Position numbers and translations under genes: made by a program. A DNA stretch of 38,045 nt. It comes from Eggerthellaceae bacterium. GTDB lineage: Bacteria; Actinomycetota; Coriobacteriia; Coriobacteriales; Eggerthellaceae. The notes below the pieces were generated by a model that made no database searches, was not told where the DNA came from, and saw nothing but the letters and a program-made list of their open reading frames with translations. Position 1 is the stretch's first letter; the number at the start of each line of letters is the position of its first letter. The stretch spans positions 1 through 38,045 of the forward strand of contig JAFRLO010000001.1 of NCBI GenBank assembly GCA_017431165.1, read 5' to 3'. Below, piece by piece: positions 17,426-26,649 of this stretch.

Positions 17426-17932
17426 ATGGACTCCCAAGAGCCCGTCATCGAAACCATCGTTGCTTCAGTTGCCGAAATCGACCCGAACGACCTCATCGTC
17501 GGCTATGAACCCGATGATGACGAAGAATCGGACAAAAGCACGTTCGAAAAGGTCATCGATGCCAGCACCGTTGCCGGCCACGTTGTCGCTTTGGGAGCCA
17601 CGAAGGTTGCAGATGTTGCAGCACCCGCCATCGCAAAAGGCGTCGAAAAGGCGGCTCCCGTTCTGGAGCGCGGAGCTAAGCTAACGGCAAAGGGCGCTGT
17701 CAAGTTGACAACCATAGGCTTGCGATCGCTTGGCAAAGGCCTCAGCGCCCTAGGGGGCAAGTTAAAGGGCCCGGAGCAGGAAGCCGAAGAGACCCAATAC
17801 GTCACCGTATCCGAGCAAAATGCTTTGGATGAAACGGAAGCGCCCGCACTGGAAGGCGCTGCCGATACCATGATGCTAGAAGGAGCAGTCGAAGAGACCG
17901 ATACCCCTACAGAGACGTCTGCGCAAGAATGA
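17426..17932 (+). CDS. uncharacterised acidic/alanine-rich protein
   Basis: I do not recognise this 168-residue product. The first 40 residues are acidic (DPNDLIVGYEPDDDEESD). Residues about 41-115 are rich in Ala, Gly, Val and Lys with amphipathic helix character (APAIAKGVEKAAPVLERGAK), and the last 50 are again acidic. No cysteines, signal peptide or membrane segment are evident. The gene is supported by a strong TTAGGAGG five bases before the ATG, its own -10-like element, and codon use like its neighbours. Its last 26 bases overlap the 3' end of the converging gene. The middle segment could bind membrane or polyanions, but this is a guess. Confidence 0.75.
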   Translation: MDSQEPVIETIVASVAEIDPNDLIVGYEPDDDEESDKSTFEKVIDASTVAGHVVALGATKVADVAAPAIAKGVEKAAPVLERGAKLTAKGAVKLTTIGLRSLGKGLSALGGKLKGPEQEAEETQYVTVSEQNALDETEAPALEGAADTMMLEGAVEETDTPTETSAQE

Positions 17933-18269
17933 TAATCGCGATAACGACGATGACAACAACGACGACTGAGGCTATCAGACCTTTATAGAAGTTCTTCGAC
18001 ATGTGCCTGACATCGCCATAGGCAACACGCTCTGAGAACACGCGCTCATCCACCAATGGCAATGGCTCCTTTGAATCGGCTGCCTGCTCATCAGCAGATG
18101 ATTGCATAGCCTCTCGAGTGGCATTTTCCTGTGCGGCCTTCGCCGCACGTTTTGCTGCGACCTGTGCCTCGAAATCCTTCGCAAGGCTGGCGCGCTTACG
18201 CGCGGCCCCTTCGTCATTCGAAAGGCCGAACTCGCCAAACTGCTGATCGTCGTGAAGGCCTTCAATCAT
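17907..18269 (-). CDS. uncharacterised tail-anchored membrane protein
   Basis: A 120-residue protein of unknown function. Residues 1-90 are charged and helical with an Ala/Lys/Arg-rich stretch (AAKRAAKAAQE). Residues about 98-115 form a single very hydrophobic C-terminal segment made almost only of Val, Ile and Ala, followed by five residues. This is the plan of a tail-anchored protein with its soluble part in the cytoplasm. The ATG overlaps the serA stop codon in a TAATG junction, so translation is coupled to serA. Its 3' end overlaps the converging gene by 26 bp. Confidence 0.75.
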   Translation of the reverse strand: MIEGLHDDQQFGEFGLSNDEGAARKRASLAKDFEAQVAAKRAAKAAQENATREAMQSSADEQAADSKEPLPLVDERVFSERVAYGDVRHMSKNFYKGLIASVVVVVIVVIAIIILAQTSL

Positions 18270-19432
18270 TACAACACACGCACGCGGATGATATCGGAAA
18301 TGGCATTAAGTGCGGCAATCGCTTCTTCGGATGCTTCGTTGTCGAGATCGATGAGCGTGTAAGCATAATCTCCGCGAGCCTTGTTCGTCAAGTTCGCGAT
18401 GTTCTCGCCCGCGTCTCCGAAGATCTTCGAAATCTGGCCGATCATGTTCGGCACATTCGCATGCATGACTGCGATACGCGTACCCTCCTGCGACTTCGGA
18501 CCCATCGTGCAGTTCGGGAAGTTGACCGAGTTCACGATGTTACCGTTTTCGATGTAATCCATGATCTGACGCGTTGCCATAATCGCACAGTTGTCCTCGG
18601 CCTCGGCGGTCGAAGCACCCAGATGCGGGAATACAAGCACGTTCTTCATCTTCATGACTTCGGGCGTTGCAAAATCGGTGATGTACTTCGCCACACGACC
18701 TTCCTCGAGCGCCTTGGCCATAGCCTCGGTATCGACGAGCGTGTCGCGCGAGAAGTTCAGGAATACGCAGCCTGGCTTCATGATGGAGCATGCATGTGCG
18801 TCAACCATGCCCTTCGTTGCCGGCATCGCAGGCACATGGATGGTCAAAAAATCGCAGTTCTTGTAGATCTCATCGTAATTCGTCACATGATGAATCCTGC
18901 TTGAAAGCTGCCATGCGCCGTCAACGCTCATGTATGGGTCGACGCCGTAGACATCCATGCCCAAATCGACCGCAGCATTCGCCACAAGCGCACCAATGGC
19001 ACCCAAGCCGATGACGCCGAGCTTCTTGCCGATGATCTCCTTGCCAGCAAACGCCTTTTTGGCTTTCTCGGCATCCTTGGCGATGGTCTCGCTTTGAGCA
19101 TTTTCCTTGACCCATTCAACGCCGCCGATGATATCGCGGCTAGCAAGGAACAGCGAGCACAGCGTGAGTTCCTTGACCGCATTCGCGTTCGCACCGGGCG
19201 TATTGAAAACGACGATGCCCTGCTTGGCACATTCGTCGAGCGGAATGTTATTGACACCAGCGCCCGCACGGGCAATGGCGAGCAGATTTTCGGAGAAGTC
19301 CATGCTATGCATATCCGCACTGCGGACCAGGATACCCGTCGCTTTGCTGGCATCGTCGGTCAGCGCATAGGAATCGGTCAGCAAGTCAGTGCCGTAATGG
19401 GAGATATTGTTCAGGCAAAGAATGTTGTACAT
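18269..19432 (-). CDS. serA: D-3-phosphoglycerate dehydrogenase with ACT domain
   Basis: SerA oxidises 3-phosphoglycerate to 3-phosphohydroxypyruvate, the first step of serine synthesis. The 387-residue product is the short form. It has an N-terminal substrate domain (ARAGAGVNNIPLDECAKQG), the NAD-binding loop GLGAIG (142-147), the expected catalytic residues Arg229 (NFSRD), Glu258 (DFATPE) and His270 (PHLGAST), and a C-terminal ACT domain (318-387). The frame extends upstream to 19519, but ATG 19432 has GGAG five bases before it and is where homology begins. Serine made here is the substrate of GlyA, encoded at 29542-30783. Confidence 0.96.
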   Translation of the reverse strand: MYNILCLNNISHYGTDLLTDSYALTDDASKATGILVRSADMHSMDFSENLLAIARAGAGVNNIPLDECAKQGIVVFNTPGANANAVKELTLCSLFLASRDIIGGVEWVKENAQSETIAKDAEKAKKAFAGKEIIGKKLGVIGLGAIGALVANAAVDLGMDVYGVDPYMSVDGAWQLSSRIHHVTNYDEIYKNCDFLTIHVPAMPATKGMVDAHACSIMKPGCVFLNFSRDTLVDTEAMAKALEEGRVAKYITDFATPEVMKMKNVLVFPHLGASTAEAEDNCAIMATRQIMDYIENGNIVNSVNFPNCTMGPKSQEGTRIAVMHANVPNMIGQISKIFGDAGENIANLTNKARGDYAYTLIDLDNEASEEAIAALNAISDIIRVRVL

Positions 19433-19490
19433 GGTAACTCCTTGATTGTCTCTACATTCTAAGATGGGTGTTCTTTTGCTCTGGGTGCGT

Positions 19491-19520
19491 ATTGTACTAC
19501 CGAACAACGCGGTGCGCACC
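19491..19520 (-). promoter_or_regulatory. serA promoter region with a 10-bp palindrome over the -35
   Basis: TACAAT (19496-19491, minus strand) matches the -10 consensus in five of six bases and lies 58 bases before the serA start. Where a -35 box would fall (17-base spacing, about 19514-19519) there is no consensus. Instead there is the perfect palindrome GGTGCGCACC (19511-19520). A regulator bound there could activate or block transcription. Confidence 0.45.
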
Positions 19521-19550
19521 AGTTAATTTGCAACGACGCAGCTCGGACGG

Positions 19551-20021
19551 CTACTTGTGATATGGCTCCCGTCGGATGATCTTGAACGCACGGTATAGCT
19601 GCTCGAGCAGCACAACGCGTGCAAGGTTGTGCGGTAGGGTGATGCGTCCGAACGAAACGGTCTCGTCAGCCCGTTTCTTGACAGCCTCCCCCACACCATC
19701 CGATCCGCCGATGACAAACGTGATCTGGCTTTGCCCATTTATGCCAAGCGTCTCGATGCGCGATGCAAGCTCCGAGCTCGAAAGCTGCGTACCCTCTATA
19801 TCGAGGAGAATCACGAATGAATCTTGCGGAATGGCCGAACAAATCGCTTCGCCCTCGCGGGCAAGGACGCCATCGGTACCTCCCGCATGCTGAGGATTGA
19901 CATCGGGAATCTCACGCACTGTCATGCGCGCATATGGTTTCAGGCGCTTGAGGTACTCCTCGCATGCCTGCACCCAGAATTTTTCCTTGAGCTTGCCAAC
20001 GGCAAGAACCGTGATATTCAC
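19551..20021 (-). CDS. rlmH: 23S rRNA (pseudouridine1915-N3)-methyltransferase RlmH
   Basis: A SPOUT-class methyltransferase that methylates pseudouridine 1915 in helix 69 of 23S rRNA. The 156-residue product is of family length. It has the N-terminal VLAVGKLKEKFW, the SAM-knot loop FVIGGSDG and the diagnostic C-terminus LPHNLARVVLLEQLYRAFKI ending REPYHK. Translation begins at a GTG, with GAGGT about eight bases upstream. It lies between the LCP gene and serA, with a separate promoter region before serA. Confidence 0.96.
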   Translation of the reverse strand: MNITVLAVGKLKEKFWVQACEEYLKRLKPYARMTVREIPDVNPQHAGGTDGVLAREGEAICSAIPQDSFVILLDIEGTQLSSSELASRIETLGINGQSQITFVIGGSDGVGEAVKKRADETVSFGRITLPHNLARVVLLEQLYRAFKIIRREPYHK

Positions 20022-20084
20022 GACTAGACACCTCGCATCCAGCGTGCCGCATCAAGTGACTGCATTAACGCCCTTAGCCTTAAG

Positions 20085-22256
20085 CTATGCGTAATCGGCG
20101 TAGTTGTAGCCGTTGAACTTGGACCAATCAACGGGTGTGCGCGACTTAGTACCCGTGTTTGCCTTGCCCTCTGAGCCTTCCGTGCCTTCCTTATTTGGAT
20201 TGCCCGCATTCGAGAGAACCGTACCCGTCTCATCGGTTTCTGAGGTTTCCGTAGGCGGCAAGCCATCATTGATACGCGTCATCATGTTGACCCATTCGTC
20301 CTTGTACATGTACTCGTACCAAATCCCGTCGACGTAAAGCGACCCTGTTGGGGCAGTAACGGTATAGATATCGTTCGAAGCATCGATTCCGCGCATGACC
20401 TGAGCATACCCGACGATATCGGACAGGCTGATGTCTGTGGTCACGTACTCTGAGAGCGTCGTGACGGTATCAGCGATAGTCAGAACATCGGATGACAGCA
20501 GCTTCTGAACCACGGCGCTCAGCACAGCGCGCTGATTCGACGCGCGATACATGTCGCCCCTGCCATAGTCGTCGTACGCATGACGCGAACGGCACATAAT
20601 CAAAGCCTGCCAGCCATTCAAGGTTTGCATACCTGCATCGAGATGGCCGCCAGCTTCTTCATCGTTGATTTCAATGGGAACGTTGACCTCGATACCGCCG
20701 AGTGCATCGACGACAGCCTCAAAGCCATTAAGATCGATTTCCGCATAGTGGGAAATCGGCACGCCGCACAGATTCGAAATCGCTTGAATCGTGCACTCTG
20801 GCCCGCCTACGACATAGGCTTCGTTGAGTTTATGATCTCCGTGTTCACCCAAATTGACGCGTATATCGCGCATCAGCGATACGATGGTCACCTTCTTCGC
20901 CTGTGGATCGATTCGTGCGAGCATCATGGTGTCGGTGCGGAACGAACCGCCGAAGTCAGCGTCGTCCTCACGCCAATCAGATTTATCGATGCCTAAAAGC
21001 ACCATGTAGAAGGGATCGTCCTTGTATTGCGTATCAACCAAAACAGAACGGACCTCGGAGCTGATGCCACGAGCGAGATTCTCCGAGACCTCTTTCACGA
21101 ACGCAAGGGCTCTGCCGCCGAACGCAATTGCTAAGATGGCAAGAACCGCTACCACGCCGATGATGACCTTGAACTTCAGCGATTTCTTCTTCTTCGTGCG
21201 AGTTGAATATTGTTTTTCCGAGTTCTTGCGTGAATACCGGGAAGCATCAGCTGTCTGAATATCGTCGACGCGATTCTTTTTGGAACGCGACAGCTTCGGT
21301 AACGGCAGCTGGGACACGAACGACTGCCCCTCAGATGAGCGGGCCTTGCGCGCCCTCTTGGGTTCTTCGAACTCTTTGTCGTTTTTACGGCCGCGTAAGC
21401 CCTGACGCGACAAGCGGCTATATCCACTCGACTTGCTTCCGCGGGCGGACTTGGCGCCTGCGCCGGTTCCATACGAATCGCGACTATATGCTTGGTAATC
21501 GTATGCGCTGTAATCCGATGCTCGATCCCGACCGTATGAAGAGCGATTGTAATCGCGGGATGCGCTTGAAGAGGAATAGCTGTAATCGGAATACTCGCTA
21601 TCGTGCGAGGCGCCTGTGGATGAGCGGCCGTAATCGCGGGACGAATACGACGTCGAGCGACCATAATCGCGCGAAGAGCTAAAAGCAGCCCCTCTGTAGT
21701 CGCGGGAATAGCTTGATGTCGAGCGACCATAGTCACTGGATGCACCCTGCGAAGAATCGCTGTAGCTACGGCGAGAGCCGCCAGATGCGTTCACAGAAGA
21801 AGCCTTGCTATCTCGATAGGGATTCGTGAATGTCGGACCACTATAGTTATACGAGCTTGAAGACGTTGAATCGAAAGACAGCCTCGATGACGTAGAGCCT
21901 TCATCGCCGCGATACGAGCTCGATGGGCGATTGTCATCATAGCGGCGAGAACTCGCAGCATGGCGTCCGAAGGAGGCGCTTTCCTGCTCCTCTTGTGCAA
22001 CGCGGTATCTGGGCACTGTGGTGCCGTTATAGAGCGATGCGTTCGGCGAGCCGATGCTGATAGGGTTGTTGGAATAATTAATCTCTTCTTGCCTGCGTAT
22101 TTCGCGCTCGTTGTACACGACGCGATTGCTCGATCGGCGTGAAACCGCACGTCTCCTGCGGAGTTCGTCTGAATAACCTGAATCGAAATCAGAGCTATAC
22201 GAGGAATCCCGATAGGACGAATAGCGGTTGTCATCATTTCTTGGCATCTTTTTCAT
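20085..22256 (-). CDS. LytR-CpsA-Psr (LCP) family protein with a long Ser/Tyr/Arg-rich cytoplasmic region
   Basis: The C-terminal half is an LCP domain, a family that attaches wall polymers from undecaprenyl-PP carriers to peptidoglycan. RTDTMMLARIDP (440-451), VSLMRDIRV (459-467), KLNEAY (476-481), the region around GGIEVNVP (520-527) and RGDMYRASNQRAVL (566-579) hold the conserved Asp and Arg residues. One membrane segment lies at about 363-380. Before it, residues 1 to about 355 are low-complexity Ser/Tyr/Arg/Asp with repeated RDYGRS-like units (173-240) and a Lys-rich end. By the family's topology this part is cytoplasmic. The usual cytoplasmic part is tens of residues. The ATG lacks a clear ribosome-binding site. 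The tail (660-723) is Thr/Glu/Gly-rich and ends in Tyr-rich residues. Confidence 0.92.
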   Translation of the reverse strand: MKKMPRNDDNRYSSYRDSSYSSDFDSGYSDELRRRRAVSRRSSNRVVYNEREIRRQEEINYSNNPISIGSPNASLYNGTTVPRYRVAQEEQESASFGRHAASSRRYDDNRPSSSYRGDEGSTSSRLSFDSTSSSSYNYSGPTFTNPYRDSKASSVNASGGSRRSYSDSSQGASSDYGRSTSSYSRDYRGAAFSSSRDYGRSTSYSSRDYGRSSTGASHDSEYSDYSYSSSSASRDYNRSSYGRDRASDYSAYDYQAYSRDSYGTGAGAKSARGSKSSGYSRLSRQGLRGRKNDKEFEEPKRARKARSSEGQSFVSQLPLPKLSRSKKNRVDDIQTADASRYSRKNSEKQYSTRTKKKKSLKFKVIIGVVAVLAILAIAFGGRALAFVKEVSENLARGISSEVRSVLVDTQYKDDPFYMVLLGIDKSDWREDDADFGGSFRTDTMMLARIDPQAKKVTIVSLMRDIRVNLGEHGDHKLNEAYVVGGPECTIQAISNLCGVPISHYAEIDLNGFEAVVDALGGIEVNVPIEINDEEAGGHLDAGMQTLNGWQALIMCRSRHAYDDYGRGDMYRASNQRAVLSAVVQKLLSSDVLTIADTVTTLSEYVTTDISLSDIVGYAQVMRGIDASNDIYTVTAPTGSLYVDGIWYEYMYKDEWVNMMTRINDGLPPTETSETDETGTVLSNAGNPNKEGTEGSEGKANTGTKSRTPVDWSKFNGYNYADYA
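21480..21760 (-). repeat. degenerate coding repeats in the LCP N-terminal region
   Basis: The DNA encoding residues about 165-260 contains imperfect direct repeats. The 14-mer GTCGAGCGACCATA occurs exactly at 21652-21665 and 21718-21731, and variants of TAATCGCGGGA occur several times nearby. They encode units such as SSRDYGRS. Repeat number may vary between strains. Confidence 0.6.
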
Positions 22257-22354
22257 TTTGCCCGAGTAAGCCGCTTAGCACAACATAGTGCTCGGTTTTC
22301 TACACATAATCCGACAAACAAACCTTCTTTTTGCAGGTGATTCGGATACAGCAA

Positions 22355-22393
22355 GCAAAAACCGGCCTGACAGATCATAGCTGCCAGGCCGGT
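22355..22393 (-). terminator. Rho-independent terminator of the dnaK-clpB operon
   Basis: On the minus strand a 13-bp stem (22393-22381 with 22373-22361, one G-U pair), with a seven-base loop, is followed directly by TTTT. It lies 40 bases after the clpB stop codon and ends the chaperone operon before the LCP gene. Confidence 0.92.
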
Positions 22394-22432
22394 TCGCTAG
22401 CACATCGTACACATCAACGTTTGCCGTAATCC

Positions 22433-25144
22433 TTACTCAAGCAGATGGTCGAAGTCGATTGCCTCCTCGATACGGCAGGTATATTCTCCCTCGTCATCGA
22501 CATCGAAGAGCACGTGGCTCTTATCATGGAGCTCGCCTTTCACGATCAGCCCGGCGATACGGTCGACAACTTCGCGCTGGATCAAGCGCTTGAGCGGACG
22601 TGCTCCGAACACCGGGTCGTAACCATCAATGGCAAGATGCTCGCGCGCCGCAGGCGTCATATCGAGCGTGATACGACGATCCTCCAAGCGCTTTCGGACA
22701 TCCTTGAGTTGCAAATCGACGATTGGCTCGATGTCCGCGATACGCAGCGCGTTGAACGTGATGACTTCATCGATGCGATTCAAGAACTCCGGCCTGAACG
22801 TGGTACGCAGCGCGTCCTCGATTTGTTGCGAGAGCTCAGCGAGCCGTGTAGCCGCGGCTTTCGGGTCGTTCATCATGATGTCCTCGAAGGTCTCGCCCAT
22901 CGTGGCGTGCTTGTGATCGGAGTACTCGCGAATCGACTGCGAACCGACGTTGCTCGTCATGATGATGATGGCGTTCTTAAAGCTCACGACACGCCCTTGT
23001 CCATCGGTCAATCGACCGTCGTCAAGCACCTGCAACAGCACGTTGAACACATCGGGGTGCGCCTTCTCGATCTCATCGAGCAGGATGACCGAATACGGTT
23101 TGCGACGAACTGCCTCCGTCAGCTGGCCGCCCTCGTCGTATCCCACGTACCCCGGAGGAGCACCTATAAGGCGCTGCACGCTGAACTTCTCCATGTACTC
23201 GGACATGTCGATGCGCACCATAGCTCGCTCGGTATCGAACAGATACTCCGCCAATGCCTTTGCCAATTCGGTCTTGCCAACGCCCGTCGGACCTAAGAAC
23301 AGGAAGCTGCCAATCGGTCTATTGGGATCGGAAAGGCCCGCACGGCTGCGACGGATTGCACCGGCAACCGCCGAAACCGCCTCGTCTTGTCCGATAACGC
23401 GCTCGTGCAAGCGATCCTCCAAATCAGCAAGTTTCTCGAGTTCGCCTTGCATCATCTTCTGCACCGGAATGCCCGTCCAAGCGCTGACGACTTCAGCGAT
23501 CTCGTCATCGGTCACTTCCTCCTTGAGAATGGCGCCGTCTTGCTGACGCAGGTTGAGCAGGTCTTCAGCCTCCTTCAAATTGCGCTGCAGCTCGGGAATA
23601 CGTGCATAGCGAATCTCGGAAGCCAGCGACAGATTACCCTCGCGTGTCGCACGTTCCTCCTCAAGCTGAACCATATCGAGTTCTGCCTTGAGGTTCTGGA
23701 CGTTCTCGATGATGTCCTTCTCGTTTTGCCATTCCGCTTTGCGCATATCGAGCGCATCCTGCGCCGCCGCGATCTCACCGCGCAGCACCTCAAGGCGCTC
23801 GCGGCTCGCTTCGTCAGACTCCTTCATGAGCGCCTGCTCTTCGATCTGCATCTGCGTGATACGACGTACCGCCGCATCGATTTCCTCTGGCATGGAATCG
23901 ATCTCGATACGCAGGCGGCTAGCCGCCTCATCCATCAAGTCGATGGCTTTGTCGGGCAAGAAACGATCTGAGATGTATCGGTTAGACAGCTCGGCAGCGG
24001 CCACGATGGCAGCATCCGTGATGCGCACGCCATGATGGATTTCGTACTTCTCCTTCAGGCCGCGCAGAATCGCGATGGTGTCCTCGACGGAAGGTTCGCC
24101 AACCAGCACAGGCTGGAAACGACGCTCGAGTGCTGCATCTTTCTCGACGTATTTGCGGTACTCGTCAAGCGTTGTCGCGCCGATGGCATGCAGCTCACCG
24201 CGCGCCAATGCAGGCTTGAGCATATTGCCCGCATCAAGAGAGCTATCGCCCGAGGTTCCAGCACCTACAATGGTGTGCAGCTCATCGATGAACAGGATGA
24301 TGCGCCCTTGGGCGTCCTTCACCTCGCGCAATACGGCTTTCAAGCGGTCTTCGAATTCGCCGCGGTACTTCGCACCGGCCATCATGGCACCCAAATCGAG
24401 TCCGATGATGTCGCGATCTTTAAGCGAGCTCGGCACATCGCCTGCGACGATACGCTGCGCGAGCCCCTCGACGATTGCAGTCTTACCTGTACCGGGTTCG
24501 CCGATGAGCACTGGGTTGTTCTTAGTACGACGGCTTAGCACCTGGATGGTGCGACGAATCTCCTCCGAACGGCCGATGACTGGATCGAGCTTGCCCTCGC
24601 GCGCTTGTTGGGTCAGATTCTGGCCATATTGCTCAAGCGCCTCGAACTGGGTCTTCTCGACCTGATCGGTCACGCGTGTATCGCCACGAAGCTCCTCGTA
24701 GGCGGCTTCGATATTCTTCTGAGTTACGCCAGCAGTCGCGAGAATGCGTCCCGCCGCACCTTTGTCCTGCGCAAGTGCGATGAGCAGATGCTCACTGGTG
24801 GCATAGCTATCGCCGAGCTTCTCGGCAGTCTTGACCGCGGCATCGAGAACATTGAGCAACTCGATGCTCGGCGCGCCAGCCATCATAGCCATCATGCCGC
24901 CGCTTGAGCTGCTCACCTTGGGGGCACGCTCGATTTCGGCATTCACGTTATTTAGAATCGACCCGCTATCGGCGCCGATGCGCTTGATGATTGCCGATAG
25001 GTTGTTCTCGCCCGATGTCAGCAATGCTTTGAGCAGATGAATCGGCTCAGCTTGTGCCGCTTGCGCATCGGATGCGATGGAAAGCGCATTTTGCAGCGCC
25101 TCCTGAGCAGTCAATGCAAGTTTTTGCAAATTTCCCATATTCAT
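22433..25144 (-). CDS. clpB: ATP-dependent disaggregase ClpB
   Basis: A 903-residue AAA+ chaperone that pulls polypeptides out of aggregates together with DnaK. It has two Clp-N repeats (about 1-150), a first ATPase domain with GEPGTGKT (215-222) and IILFIDELH, the coiled-coil M domain that docks DnaK (about 415-535), and a second ATPase domain with [21 protein letters not shown] and [11 protein letters not shown]. It is about 45 residues longer than E. coli ClpB. Extra residues sit in the N-domain (a Ser/Met-rich [13 protein letters not shown], 78-90) and between the TSNVGSQ sensor and the FRPEFLNR motif. AAGGAG precedes the ATG. It is the last gene of the dnaK operon, fitting its partnership with DnaK. 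Confidence 0.98.
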   Translation of the reverse strand: MNMGNLQKLALTAQEALQNALSIASDAQAAQAEPIHLLKALLTSGENNLSAIIKRIGADSGSILNNVNAEIERAPKVSSSSGGMMAMMAGAPSIELLNVLDAAVKTAEKLGDSYATSEHLLIALAQDKGAAGRILATAGVTQKNIEAAYEELRGDTRVTDQVEKTQFEALEQYGQNLTQQAREGKLDPVIGRSEEIRRTIQVLSRRTKNNPVLIGEPGTGKTAIVEGLAQRIVAGDVPSSLKDRDIIGLDLGAMMAGAKYRGEFEDRLKAVLREVKDAQGRIILFIDELHTIVGAGTSGDSSLDAGNMLKPALARGELHAIGATTLDEYRKYVEKDAALERRFQPVLVGEPSVEDTIAILRGLKEKYEIHHGVRITDAAIVAAAELSNRYISDRFLPDKAIDLMDEAASRLRIEIDSMPEEIDAAVRRITQMQIEEQALMKESDEASRERLEVLRGEIAAAQDALDMRKAEWQNEKDIIENVQNLKAELDMVQLEEERATREGNLSLASEIRYARIPELQRNLKEAEDLLNLRQQDGAILKEEVTDDEIAEVVSAWTGIPVQKMMQGELEKLADLEDRLHERVIGQDEAVSAVAGAIRRSRAGLSDPNRPIGSFLFLGPTGVGKTELAKALAEYLFDTERAMVRIDMSEYMEKFSVQRLIGAPPGYVGYDEGGQLTEAVRRKPYSVILLDEIEKAHPDVFNVLLQVLDDGRLTDGQGRVVSFKNAIIIMTSNVGSQSIREYSDHKHATMGETFEDIMMNDPKAAATRLAELSQQIEDALRTTFRPEFLNRIDEVITFNALRIADIEPIVDLQLKDVRKRLEDRRITLDMTPAAREHLAIDGYDPVFGARPLKRLIQREVVDRIAGLIVKGELHDKSHVLFDVDDEGEYTCRIEEAIDFDHLLE

Positions 25145-25239
25145 AATTCAACTCTCCTTTCGAAGAATGAGAATCGTAATGCTTGTGCCCCGCGCTTCAC
25201 GATGCTTCCAGCCAACTGCTGTGTAGCACGCTTGCCTCT

Positions 25240-25629
25240 TTACGGCAGCCTGCGCGGCGCCAATGCGGTCGTCGTCGCCAGCACGAGCGAATTCACACTC
25301 TCGCGCGTCTCGAGCTCGTGCACACGATCGGCCAAACGGCGGACTCGTTTGTGGAGGCTGTCAATCTCTTCATCGCGTTCGTCAAGACGCCCCTGCAAAT
25401 CGAGGATGCGGATGACGCCCGCGAGGTTGATGCCTTCGCTCGTCAGCTCGTTGATCAACTCGAGGCGCTCAATGTCGGCTTGCGAATACATGCGCGTGTT
25501 ACCACTCGTGCGCTGCGGCGTGACAAGGCCCTTCTGCTCGTACGCGCGCAAGGTCTGCGGATGAACGCCTGCGAGCTCAGCAGCGACACTGATCATGTAC
25601 AACGGCTTGTTACGATCATTCTTTACCAT
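25240..25629 (-). CDS. hspR: HspR-type MerR-family heat-shock repressor
   Basis: A 129-residue MerR-family regulator. The helix-turn-helix covers about 12-31 ([20 protein letters not shown]) and the wing contains [15 protein letters not shown] coiled-coil dimer helix (76-112) follows, and there is no metal-binding Cys cluster. In Streptomyces, HspR represses the dnaK operon with DnaK as corepressor. Its place between dnaJ and clpB makes the same autoregulatory loop very likely. The ATG overlaps the dnaJ stop in ATGGTAA, so the two are translationally coupled. Confidence 0.94.
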   Translation of the reverse strand: MVKNDRNKPLYMISVAAELAGVHPQTLRAYEQKGLVTPQRTSGNTRMYSQADIERLELINELTSEGINLAGVIRILDLQGRLDERDEEIDSLHKRVRRLADRVHELETRESVNSLVLATTTALAPRRLP

Positions 25630-26579
25630 GGTCTCACGCTTCTTTCGTCTGCTTCTTTGTACGCTTCGAGTGCTTGCTTCTGTTTATCGTTCAAGGACTT
25701 CGGAATGATCACCTTCACTGTTATCTTCAAATCACCATTGCCCTCGCCTTTGATACGCGGGGCACCCTTACCCTTGATGGTCAGCACTTTCCCCGACTGA
25801 GTGCCTGCTGGCACCTTGACGCGTACCTTGCTGCCATCAGGAGCAGGAACAATGATGCTTGCACCCAGCGCCGCTTCGGCGATGGTTACCGGCACCGTGA
25901 TCAGAACGTTGGCCTTTTCGCGAGAGAAGTACTGGTGCGGCTCTATCTTGGTCGTAATCAGCAAATCGCCTGCCGCACCGCCATTAGTGCCGGGACGGCC
26001 CTTGCCGCGATACCTCAGACGTCCGCCGTCCATGGCACCCGCTGGAACCTTGATATCAAGCGTCTCGGATTCTTTCTTTCCGGGTACGCGCACCGTTACG
26101 CGCTTCTCCACTCCCTTGAACGCCTCATCGAAGCTAACGGTCAACGTGACGTTCATATCCTGGCCTTTACGCGGGCGGTTCCCGCGCTGACCGAAATTCG
26201 AACCCCAGCCTTGCCCGTTGTTGATCTCCCAGTTGCTTCCGAACGCGCCTTCGCCGTTTCGGATGCTCTCGAGAATGTCGGACCAGCTGCCGAATCCGCC
26301 AGCGCCGCCGAAAAGATCTTCCATGTTGATGGCTTGACCACCCCAGCCGCCGGGAATCTGGTTCTCGTTCGCAGTACCGTATTGATCGTAGAGCTTGCGC
26401 TTCTTCTCGTCGCTTAAGACCTCGTAGGCCTCGTTAATCTCCTTGAACTTCGCCTCGTCGCCGCCTGCATCGGGATGGTGTTCACGTGCAAGCTTGCGGA
26501 AGGCTTTCTTTATCGTCTTCTCGTCGGCATCGCGCGAAACGCCCAGAATGCTGTAGTAATCAGGTGTTACACCAGGCAT
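25623..26579 (-). CDS. dnaJ: DnaJ co-chaperone, type B (no zinc finger)
   Basis: The 318-residue protein stimulates DnaK ATPase and delivers substrates. It has a J domain (about 6-68) with His35-Pro36-Asp37 and a Gly/Phe/Trp-rich linker (about 75-135). Two beta-sandwich substrate domains and a dimerisation end follow ([16 protein letters not shown] to the C-terminus). The CxxCxGxG zinc repeats of classical DnaJ are absent, so it is a CbpA/DnaJ2-like type B protein. Actinomycetota often keep a type-A DnaJ elsewhere; whether that is so here cannot be seen. AGGAGG precedes the ATG. A strong hairpin separates it from grpE. Confidence 0.95.
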   Translation of the reverse strand: MPGVTPDYYSILGVSRDADEKTIKKAFRKLAREHHPDAGGDEAKFKEINEAYEVLSDEKKRKLYDQYGTANENQIPGGWGGQAINMEDLFGGAGGFGSWSDILESIRNGEGAFGSNWEINNGQGWGSNFGQRGNRPRKGQDMNVTLTVSFDEAFKGVEKRVTVRVPGKKESETLDIKVPAGAMDGGRLRYRGKGRPGTNGGAAGDLLITTKIEPHQYFSREKANVLITVPVTIAEAALGASIIVPAPDGSKVRVKVPAGTQSGKVLTIKGKGAPRIKGEGNGDLKITVKVIIPKSLNDKQKQALEAYKEADERSVRPW

Positions 26580-26600
26580 ATGCGCTCCTCCTTCTGATAA

Positions 26601-26626
26601 CGAAGGCGGGATGCCACCCGCCTTCG
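26601..26626 (-). other. intra-operonic hairpin between grpE and dnaJ
   Basis: CGAAGGCGGG and CCCGCCTTCG form a perfect 10-bp stem with a six-base loop, just after grpE and 21 bases before dnaJ. Only two T residues follow, so it would be at most a leaky terminator. It could set the ratio of DnaK/GrpE to DnaJ/HspR/ClpB or stabilise the upstream mRNA. Confidence 0.7.
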
Positions 26627-26649
26627 TTGCTCGTTACTTCATCTTTCAC

